5,898 nucleotides of DNA from DATCZS01 sp036525795 (GTDB lineage: Bacteria; Actinomycetota; Acidimicrobiia; Spongiisociales; ZC4RG35). Positions 1-3,996 of this stretch are shown piece after piece (positions within the stretch are counted from its first letter, which is position 1; each line of letters starts with the position of its first letter). Location: the NCBI GenBank assembly GCA_036525795.1, contig DATCZS010000081.1, positions 1 to 5,898 of the forward strand, read 5' to 3'. The notes under the pieces were generated by a model. It searched no databases and had not been told where the DNA came from. It was given only the letters and a program-made list of their open reading frames with translations. The position numbers were made by a program, and so were the translations under genes.

Positions 1-59
1 GTCCCTCCTTCCCATGGTCGAAGGGCTGCTTCGCTCTGCCTGATCTGCGGCCCAAACGT

Positions 60-81
60 GGCCCGGGCGAAGCCCGAGGCC
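60..81. other. Strong GC-rich hairpin, function unknown
   Basis: The stretch forms GGCC-CGGGC, a GAA loop, then GCCCG-(A)-GGCC: nine base pairs with one unpaired A at 77. Neither strand has a T-run after it. It lies past the tRNA-Val gene on the minus strand, so it could be a backup terminator without a U-tract or a structure in the leader of a gene beyond the left edge. At the left edge (1-10) the minus strand reads AAGGAGGGAC, a possible ribosome binding site for such a gene. No convincing coding sequence is visible in 1-116. Confidence 0.4.
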
Positions 82-116
82 GAACCGGGTCAGGTCATCG
101 ACTTCCCCACACAGCC

Positions 117-144
117 GAAGTCCCCCGTTGTGACGGGGGACTTC
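117..144 (-). terminator. Probable hairpin terminator of tRNA-Val
   Basis: A perfect inverted repeat, GAAGTCCCCC (117-126) and GGGGGACTTC (135-144), with an 8-base loop that can close by one more G-C pair, lies 5 bases past the 3' end of tRNA-Val. It has no U-run on either side, so it is a U-less terminator (common in high-GC actinomycetes) or a 3' processing and stability hairpin. The position and perfect pairing are seen directly; the function is inferred. Confidence 0.6.
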
Positions 145-149
145 GTGGG

Positions 150-221
150 TGGGCCCTACTGGATTTGAACCAGTGACCTCTTCCGTGTCAAGGAAGCGCT
201 CTCCCCCTGAGCTAAGGGCCC
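150..221 (-). tRNA. tRNA-Val (anticodon GAC)
   Basis: A 72-nt cloverleaf can be folded by hand. The acceptor stem is GGGCCCT/AGGGCCC, the D stem GCTC/GAGC, the anticodon stem CTTCC/GGAAG with loop TTGACAC (anticodon GAC, reading GUC/GUU), and the T stem ACTGG/CCAGT with loop TTCAAAT. The discriminator is A. The bases after it read CCC, so the CCA end is not encoded and must be added by tRNA nucleotidyltransferase. It is the last of three minus-strand tRNA genes, 22 bases after tRNA-Cys, and is followed by a strong hairpin. Confidence 0.97.
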
Positions 222-243
222 GTTCTACGTCGCAAGCGACTCG

Positions 244-314
244 AGGCGACGCCCGGAATTGAACCGGGGTGACGGGTTTTGCAGACCCGCGCCTAACCAC
301 TCGGCCACGTCGCC
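244..314 (-). tRNA. tRNA-Cys (anticodon GCA)
   Basis: A 71-nt cloverleaf with acceptor GGCGACG/CGTCGCC, a 3-bp D stem GCC/GGC, anticodon stem CGGGT/ACCCG with loop CTGCAAA (anticodon GCA), and T stem CCCGG/CCGGG with loop TTCAATT. The discriminator is U, the identity base of tRNA-Cys. CCA is not encoded. The loop carries A36-A37-A38, the element MiaA recognises, so A37 is an expected substrate of the MiaA and MiaB enzymes encoded at the other end of this window. Confidence 0.97.
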
Positions 315-336
315 ATGATCCTCGGAATCCTCGGAC

Positions 337-360
337 CAAAAAGACCGGCCTGTGCCGGTC
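337..360 (-). terminator. Intrinsic terminator between tRNA-Gly and tRNA-Cys
   Basis: On the minus strand the sequence reads GACCGGC-ACAG-GCCGGTC followed at once by TTTTT (338-342): a 7-bp GC-rich stem, a tetraloop and a U-tract. It begins 4 bases past the 3' end of tRNA-Gly and ends about 23 bases before tRNA-Cys. It is the only classic rho-independent terminator in the window. It would cut tRNA-Cys and tRNA-Val off from the tRNA-Gly promoter unless readthrough or a promoter in the short gap serves them. Confidence 0.85.
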
Positions 361-364
361 TGGG

Positions 365-437
365 AGCGGAAGACGGGGCTCGAACCCGCGACCTCAACCT
401 TGGCAAGGTTGCGCTCTACCAACTGAGCTACTTCCGC
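365..437 (-). tRNA. tRNA-Gly (anticodon GCC)
   Basis: A 73-nt cloverleaf with acceptor GCGGAAG/CTTCCGC, D stem GCTC/GAGC, anticodon stem CAACC/GGTTG with loop TTGCCAA (anticodon GCC, reading GGC/GGU), and T stem GCGGG/CCCGT (with a G-U pair) and loop TTCGAGC. The discriminator is U, usual for bacterial tRNA-Gly. The following CCCA is shifted by one base, so a proper CCA is not encoded. It is the first of the Gly-Cys-Val series, an order found in other actinomycetes, and has its own promoter-like sequence upstream. Confidence 0.97.
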
Positions 438-447
438 AGGGGACACG

Positions 448-475
448 ATGATAGCCGGGCGACCCGGGCAGCCAA
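448..475 (-). promoter_or_regulatory. Candidate sigma-70-type promoter for tRNA-Gly
   Basis: On the minus strand TTGGCT (470-475) is followed after 16 bases by TATCAT (448-453). The predicted start falls only a few bases before the mature 5' end of tRNA-Gly at 437. The spacer holds CCGGG-TCG-CCCGG (455-467), a small 5-bp hairpin that might also serve as the end of dut mRNA. The -10 match is 5 of 6 and the -35 match 4 of 6 against the classic consensus. Confidence 0.5.
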
Positions 476-481
476 ACGCGA

Positions 482-910
482 TCAGCGCCCGCTGGAGCCG
501 AATCCGCCCGCCCCGCGCCCGGAGTCGTCGAGCCGATCCACCTCGACGAGCTCGACATCTGGGAGCGCCATCACCACCAACTGGGCGATCCGATCTCCCC
601 GCTGGAACGACACCGTGGCGTCCCCGTGATTCACCAGTATGACTTTGACCTCACCGCGGTATCCGCTGTCAATCAGCCCCGGTGCATTCACCACTCCCAC
701 CCCGTGCCGAAGGGCATGGCCGCTGCGGGGAAGGACGAAGCCGGCGTACCCCGGAGGGATCTGCACGGCCAGCCCGGTCGGCACCGCCGCCCGGTCGCCC
801 GGCTCCAGAGTGATGTCCTCGGTGGAGGTCAGGTCGAACCCGGCATCGCCATGGTGGGCGGGCCGGGGCGGAGGTAGTTCCTGATCGAGACGGACGAAGC
901 TAACGTGCAT
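482..910 (-). CDS. dut: dUTP diphosphatase (dUTPase)
   Basis: Cytoplasmic enzyme that hydrolyses dUTP to dUMP and pyrophosphate, keeping uracil out of DNA and supplying dUMP for thymidylate synthesis. The 142-residue product is the usual length of the trimeric dUTPase family and shows all five motifs: I GDAGFDL (21-27), II PRSG (61-64), III GLIDSGYRG (78-86) with the catalytic Asp at 81, IV RGDRIAQ (104-110), and V the glycine-rich C-terminal arm GAGGFGSSG (133-141) that closes over the substrate. The ATG at 908-910 is chosen because the family begins just before this point; an in-frame extension to 997 would run into the divergent gene. No Shine-Dalgarno sequence precedes the ATG, so leaderless or weakly initiated translation is possible. 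It is divergent from the 437-residue protein gene (56 bp apart) and its stop lies 44 bp before tRNA-Gly. Confidence 0.96.
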   Translation of the reverse strand: MHVSFVRLDQELPPPRPAHHGDAGFDLTSTEDITLEPGDRAAVPTGLAVQIPPGYAGFVLPRSGHALRHGVGVVNAPGLIDSGYRGEVKVILVNHGDATVSFQRGDRIAQLVVMALPDVELVEVDRLDDSGRGAGGFGSSGR

Positions 911-952
911 ATTCGACAAACGTACGTGGGGCTGGTCGGGCGGACCTACCAC

Positions 953-956
953 GGAG
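953..956 (+). promoter_or_regulatory. Ribosome binding site supporting the GTG start at 967
   Basis: GGAG sits 10 bases before the GTG at 967. It supports starting there rather than at the ATG at 1198, which has no comparable site. The choice matters because only the longer form contains the zinc-ribbon motif. Confidence 0.45.
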
Positions 957-966
957 CGACCAGATC

Positions 967-2280
967 GTGCACGCGTACTGTAATCAATGCCGGGCAAGGG
1001 TCACCGTGTCTGACGGGACTTGCTTGCTCGACCATCCCGTCGACATGTCGACGACATCCGCCTCCAGCGGCCGTCGCCTGCGCCCCAGCCCCTCTCGCAG
1101 GACGAAGCGCACCGCCAACTCCCGACCCGAACTGCGAACCGCCCTCACTCCGAGTCCCCCGCCGATCTCCACCGAACGCGTCGTCGATCTGGTCTCGATG
1201 AACGACCCCGAGGTCAACTCGTTCGAACGAGAGAGGGAACTGGTGTCGGCCCGAGCCGGATCACCGGGCGCCCCCTACGAGCTTGCACCTCCTGGCCCGA
1301 CCTCTCCCATCTTCGAAGACGACATCGAGGTAGACGACGAGGACCTCTTCGACCCCGAGTCGGCAATCGCCATCGACGTCGGCACCGCGGAACACGCGCT
1401 GCTCGACATCGCCCCCACCGGTGGTCTCATTGCCGCCCTATGGGCCAGAGACGAGGCCTCGCCACCACCGGCCGACTGGGAAACCGGACAAATCGAACCG
1501 AGGCTGCTCGACACACGCCGGGTCCCGCGTTCGATCCTCGTACTGTCCATCCTCGTTCTCGTCCTCGCCGCCGGATGGATCGTGCGCCAACGTCTCGTCG
1601 ACGACCCGGCCGCCCGGACGGCCGCACTCGCCTCGGACGCACTGGGCTTGTCGGCGGCGCTGGATGACCTGAACCCCGTCCTGGTAGACCTGGGCGACGG
1701 CAGCATGGGCGACCTCGTGTCGAGCGGCTCGCTCCTGAGCGAGGTCGATGCCGCGTCCCGCCGGATGCTGGCCTCGGCCGCACGCATCGAACCAGACGAC
1801 GTCCTGATGGCGGACGTCCGCCGACTCGCATCCGATCTGGCGACTGCGTCGCTCGGCGCGGAAGCCACCGTCGCCGACCTGATCGGGTATGGGACAGGCA
1901 TCGGCCGCATCGTGGCGCCCCCCGGGTTTCCGTCTGCGGCGGCACCTGACCAACTCCCCGGCCTCACCGAAGAGGTGGTCGGATGGGCGGTGATGGTGGA
2001 AGAGGCGGCATCGATGCTGCCCCGGGAGCCGCTCCTGGAATCGCACCGGGAGGCGGTCGACGCGTACGTCGCGACCATCGCCACCTGGCAGGAGACATAC
2101 CTCGACGCGGTGAGGAGCGGCGACAGCGATACCACCTCTCGTCTTGTCGAGGATCTCGCCGTAGGGCTCGACGAGCTCTCCCGCAGCTGGGAGACCGTAG
2201 CCAGAGACGTCGTCGGCGTGCTCGGCAGTCAGATCGACGTGCTCAGAACCAGGATGCTGGAACTCACTCGGCGGCGGTGA
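967..2280 (+). CDS. Unrecognised zinc-ribbon, single-pass membrane protein
   Basis: A 437-residue protein I cannot assign to a named family. Visible parts in order: an N-terminal zinc-ribbon-like motif with Cys5, Cys8, Cys19 and His23; a Ser/Pro/Arg-rich, probably disordered linker (about 27-75); a strongly acidic patch (about 117-131, mostly Asp/Glu); one hydrophobic helix (189-206) flanked by Arg on both sides; and a 230-residue C-terminal region rich in Ala, Leu, Asp and Glu that reads as amphipathic helices. With no signal peptide, the likely topology is ribbon and linker inside, C-terminal domain outside. The GTG start is chosen because it keeps the Cys motif and has GGAG upstream. The gene is divergent from dut and overlaps the end of nrdR by 17 bases. 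A sensory or cell-envelope scaffold role is conceivable, but nothing in the sequence fixes a function. That it is coding is well supported by length and composition; the start is less sure. Confidence 0.8.
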   Translation: MHAYCNQCRARVTVSDGTCLLDHPVDMSTTSASSGRRLRPSPSRRTKRTANSRPELRTALTPSPPPISTERVVDLVSMNDPEVNSFERERELVSARAGSPGAPYELAPPGPTSPIFEDDIEVDDEDLFDPESAIAIDVGTAEHALLDIAPTGGLIAALWARDEASPPPADWETGQIEPRLLDTRRVPRSILVLSILVLVLAAGWIVRQRLVDDPAARTAALASDALGLSAALDDLNPVLVDLGDGSMGDLVSSGSLLSEVDAASRRMLASAARIEPDDVLMADVRRLASDLATASLGAEATVADLIGYGTGIGRIVAPPGFPSAAAPDQLPGLTEEVVGWAVMVEEAASMLPREPLLESHREAVDAYVATIATWQETYLDAVRSGDSDTTSRLVEDLAVGLDELSRSWETVARDVVGVLGSQIDVLRTRMLELTRRR

Positions 2281-2725
2281 TCGGTTCCTCCAGGTCCGCC
2301 AACGCCTGTTCGAAGTCCCTGACACCCTGGAAGTCCTGATACACACTGGCGAAGCGCAGATAGGCGACCTCGTCCAGCGCCCGGAGGCCGTCGAGCACCA
2401 TCCGGCCGATCTCCTCCGAATCCACCGGAGCGGTCGCGTCGGAAACCCGAGCCTCGATGGCGCCGACCAGTTCTTCCACCGCGGACGCAGACACCGGTCG
2501 ATCGGCCAGCGCCGATTCCACTCCGCGCCGCAGCTTGGCCGCGTCGAACGGCTCCAGCCGCCCGCTGCGTTTGCGGACCATCCGGGCGGCCACCATCCGT
2601 TCGTAGGTCGTGAAACGTGCGTCGCACCCCTCGCACACCCGCCGTCGTCTGATGGCATGGCCGCCATCCGCCGGACGGCTGTCGATGACACGCGTGTCGG
2701 CCGCCTCGCATTCAGGACATCGCAT
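2264..2725 (-). CDS. nrdR: Transcriptional repressor NrdR
   Basis: Zinc- and nucleotide-binding repressor of ribonucleotide reductase operons; it senses ATP/dATP levels through an ATP-cone and binds paired NrdR boxes. The 153-residue product matches the family length. The zinc ribbon uses Cys3, Cys6, Cys31 and Cys34, with the family's VIDSR (13-17) and RFTTYER (37-43) segments. The ATP-cone follows (about 45-135) and contains VAYLRFASVY near its end. The ATG at 2723-2725 is chosen because the family starts MRCP; the 22-residue upstream extension has no family resemblance. No Shine-Dalgarno is visible; the bases before the start are pyrimidine-rich (CCTCCCTCACC). The gene lies 67 bp downstream of the LysM gene on the same strand, with no clear terminator between, so co-transcription is possible. 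Its end overlaps the convergent membrane protein gene by 17 bases. No NrdR box was noticed in this window, so its targets lie elsewhere. Confidence 0.96.
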   Translation of the reverse strand: MRCPECEAADTRVIDSRPADGGHAIRRRRVCEGCDARFTTYERMVAARMVRKRSGRLEPFDAAKLRRGVESALADRPVSASAVEELVGAIEARVSDATAPVDSEEIGRMVLDGLRALDEVAYLRFASVYQDFQGVRDFEQALADLEEPITAAE

Positions 2726-2792
2726 CAGGTGAGGGAGGTTACCGGACCCCGTGGATTCAGGGGCCGGCCGCCACGCACCGACAGACACCACC

Positions 2793-3071
2793 TCAGCCTG
2801 CCGGGATCAGCAACACCTGGCCCGCATCGAGAGAGGACGTGGGAAGGGCGTTGATCCGTCTGAGCTCGGCGATCGTCGACCGGACGTCTTCGCCCGGCTC
2901 GGTGACGGATGCGGCGATGTCCCACAGTGTGTCTCCCTGCATCACGATGTGTTCACTCACGACCAGTGGCTCATCCGCCTGCACCCGAGTGCTGAACAGG
3001 AGGAAGACCGCCACCAGAGCCAGTACGACGATCAACAGCCTGCTCGGCAGGACTTGTGGGCTCGTGGTCAT
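2793..3071 (-). CDS. Small membrane-anchored LysM protein, probable SOS division inhibitor
   Basis: A 92-residue protein with a short N-tail, one hydrophobic helix (12-27), then a single LysM domain (about 41-90) starting HIVMQGDTLWDIA and closing with AGQVLLIP. LysM binds peptidoglycan, so the domain should face outward; VQA-DE at 30-34 could be a signal peptidase site, otherwise the helix stays as an anchor. There is no hydrolase domain. The architecture and position match Bacillus YneA, and the position also matches corynebacterial DivS and mycobacterial Rv2719c: genes divergent from lexA, SOS-induced, that hold back cell division during DNA damage. Start: the ATG at 3069-3071 has an excellent AGGAGGA site (3078-3084) six bases upstream. 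A LexA operator sits inside its predicted promoter, and the leader would be about 170 bases. The fold is sure; the division-inhibitor role is inferred from context. Confidence 0.9.
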   Translation of the reverse strand: MTTSPQVLPSRLLIVVLALVAVFLLFSTRVQADEPLVVSEHIVMQGDTLWDIAASVTEPGEDVRSTIAELRRINALPTSSLDAGQVLLIPAG

Positions 3072-3089
3072 CGATCTTCCTCCTGTTCA

Positions 3090-3108
3090 GGACCCCGATG
3101 AAGGGTCC
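3090..3108 (-). other. Small hairpin just upstream of the LysM gene RBS
   Basis: On the minus strand GGACCC (3103-3108) and GGGTCC (3090-3095) can pair across a 7-base loop. The stem ends five bases before the AGGAGGA ribosome binding site. It is the clearest structure I found in the roughly 170-base leader. It might stabilise the mRNA or keep the site open; a regulatory role is speculation. Confidence 0.3.
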
Positions 3109-3234
3109 GGCGCTCTCCTGTCTCGGAACCTATCCACCGGGTGTGACACTTCTGCCGGCACCGTCCCCGGTCGCCGACCCAGGAGTGCCCTCCCGACTGC
3201 GTTCCGATCCCTTCGATGACCGCCAGCGCACGGG

Positions 3235-3250
3235 TCGAACGTCTGTTCGG
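3235..3250. promoter_or_regulatory. LexA operator (SOS box) 1
   Basis: TCGAAC-GTCT-GTTCGG matches the palindrome TCGAAC-N4-GTTCGA at every fixed position except the last base. It is the box nearest the LysM gene and lies just downstream of the -10 of that gene's predicted promoter, a position where bound LexA would block transcription start. Confidence 0.85.
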
Positions 3251-3251
3251 T

Positions 3252-3280
3252 ATGATATCGAACGCGTGTTCGTCTCGCAA
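3252..3280 (-). promoter_or_regulatory. Predicted promoter of the LysM gene
   Basis: On the minus strand TTGCGA (3275-3280) and TATCAT (3252-3257) are 17 bases apart, the ideal sigma-70-type spacing. LexA box 2 fills the spacer exactly (3258-3273) and box 1 covers the expected transcription start near 3245. This arrangement predicts tight repression by LexA and release after DNA damage. The -10 hexamer is the same as the one before tRNA-Gly. The transcript would carry a leader of about 170 bases. Confidence 0.6.
3258..3273. promoter_or_regulatory. LexA operator (SOS box) 2
   Basis: TCGAAC-GCGT-GTTCGT differs from the perfect palindrome only in the last base. It lies between the -35 and -10 elements of the predicted LysM gene promoter. 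Its centre is 23 bp from that of box 1, about two helical turns. Confidence 0.85.
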
Positions 3281-3281
3281 G

Positions 3282-3297
3282 TCGAACATATGTTTGG
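3282..3297. promoter_or_regulatory. LexA operator (SOS box) 3
   Basis: TCGAAC-ATAT-GTTTGG has a perfect left half and two mismatches in the right half. Its centre is 24 bp from that of box 2. It lies just upstream of the LysM promoter -35 and partly covers the candidate lexA -35, so it could act on both genes. It is the weakest of the four by consensus. Confidence 0.75.
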
Positions 3298-3322
3298 ATC
3301 GCGACGGACATCGAACTATCGT
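3294..3322 (+). promoter_or_regulatory. Candidate lexA promoter
   Basis: TTGGAT (3294-3299) and TATCGT (3317-3322) are 17 bases apart and would start transcription near 3329, about 20 bases before the lexA GTG. Both elements are only moderate matches. LexA box 4 covers the -10 and box 3 touches the -35, which is what autoregulation would need. A second possibility is TATGAT at 3251-3256, with no recognisable -35 and a leader of about 90 bases. Confidence 0.4.
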
Positions 3323-3326
3323 TCGA
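3311..3326. promoter_or_regulatory. LexA operator (SOS box) 4, perfect palindrome
   Basis: TCGAAC-TATC-GTTCGA has perfect 6-base arms in mirror positions, the consensus actinomycete/Bacillus-type SOS box. It lies 22 bases before the lexA start codon and covers the candidate lexA -10, so it is the natural autoregulatory site. Its centre is 29 bp from that of box 3. Further half-sites (TTCGACC, GTTCGG) at 3323-3337 have the wrong spacing for a fifth box. Confidence 0.93.
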
Positions 3327-3335
3327 CCGGCGTTC

Positions 3336-3344
3336 GGAGAGGAG
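3336..3344 (+). promoter_or_regulatory. Ribosome binding site of lexA
   Basis: GGAGAGGAG ends four bases before the GTG at 3349 and ten bases before a second in-frame GTG at 3355. Either could be used; they differ by two residues outside the DNA-binding domain. The site confirms translation starts here and not at upstream codons. Confidence 0.7.
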
Positions 3345-3348
3345 CATC

Positions 3349-3996
3349 GTGAACGTGCGTGGCACATCGAAAGAACTCAGCACCCGACAGCAGCAGGTAC
3401 TCGACTACATCCGCCAGACCGTCGACACCCGGGGATACCCTCCGTCGGTCCGCGAGATAGGCGAAGCGTTGGGGCTCTCATCGCCCTCCACCGTGCACAG
3501 CCACCTCTCGTCCCTGGTGGCAGCCGGACTCATCCGCAAGGATCCGTCCAAGCCGCGCGCGATCGAAGTTCTCGCACCGGCGACACCGACCGCTCAGCCG
3601 CAGGACGACGAGCGCATCCGCCAGGTTCCGCTGGTCGGCCGGATCGCGGCCGGGTCCCCGATCCTCGCCGCCGAAGACATCGAAGACGTGTTCCCGCTAC
3701 CCGCCGACCTGGTGGGAACCGGTCCCGTGTTCATGCTCGAGGTGAAAGGCGACTCGATGATCGACGCCGGCATCCTCGACGGCGACTACGTGGTCATCCG
3801 GCGCCAGCCCGACGCCGCCAACGGCGAGATCGTTGCAGCACTGGTCGACGGCGAAGAGGCCACCGTCAAGCGCTTCGAGCGTCGACCCGGACTGGTCCGG
3901 CTGATCTCGGAGAACCCCGCCTACGCCCCGATGGAGTTCACCGACGGCGTCGAGATCATCGGAAAGGTGGTCTCGGTGTTCAGGAAGGTTCGCTGA
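3349..3996 (+). CDS. lexA: SOS repressor LexA
   Basis: Master repressor of the DNA damage response: the dimer binds SOS boxes and cleaves itself when activated RecA appears. The 215-residue product has an N-terminal winged helix (about 8-72) with recognition segment SSPSTVHSHLSSLVAAGLI (44-62), a short linker, and an S24-type protease domain (about 93-215). The scissile bond is Ala101-Gly102 in VGRIAAGSP; the catalytic Ser136 lies in KGDSMID and Lys174 in ATVKRFE, so the catalytic pair is intact. The GTG start is supported by GGAGAGGAG. Four operators lie upstream, predicting strong autoregulation and joint control with the divergent LysM gene. The end overlaps dapF by 17 bases, and a perfect 10-bp inverted repeat starts one base after the stop. 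Family assignment is certain; operator strengths are inferred. Confidence 0.98.
   Translation: MNVRGTSKELSTRQQQVLDYIRQTVDTRGYPPSVREIGEALGLSSPSTVHSHLSSLVAAGLIRKDPSKPRAIEVLAPATPTAQPQDDERIRQVPLVGRIAAGSPILAAEDIEDVFPLPADLVGTGPVFMLEVKGDSMIDAGILDGDYVVIRRQPDAANGEIVAALVDGEEATVKRFERRPGLVRLISENPAYAPMEFTDGVEIIGKVVSVFRKVR

Noticed and set aside
1..166. Open plus-strand frames at the left edge
   Set aside because: Two frames stay open only by running through the hairpin and into the tRNA-Val gene; neither has a family feature or a plausible end.
150..437. tRNA genes as an integration hotspot
   Set aside because: No integrase, direct repeat of a tRNA end or foreign-looking composition is visible on either side, and the neighbours are conserved core genes.
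911..930. SOS-like sequence upstream of dut
   Set aside because: TTCGACAAACGTACG resembles a box only loosely; neither half matches TCGAAC/GTTCGA with correct spacing.
1218..1231. 14-bp perfect palindrome CTCGTTCGAACGAG
   Set aside because: It contains TTCGAA, but the half-sites are in the reverse order to an SOS box, and it is inside codons for SFER of the membrane protein. Best explained by coding sequence.
1275..2135. 286-codon minus-strand frame inside the membrane protein gene
   Set aside because: Ser/Arg/Ala-biased complement of the real gene with no recognisable domain, ribosome binding site or family feature.
1438..2691. 417-codon open frame on the minus strand
   Set aside because: It lies antisense to the membrane protein gene and covers nrdR in a different frame. 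Composition is Arg/Trp/Gly-rich without motifs, while nrdR in the overlapping frame has all family motifs.
3323..3338. Possible fifth LexA box
   Set aside because: TCGACC and GTTCGG are only three bases apart instead of four and one arm overlaps box 4, so a LexA dimer should not fit.
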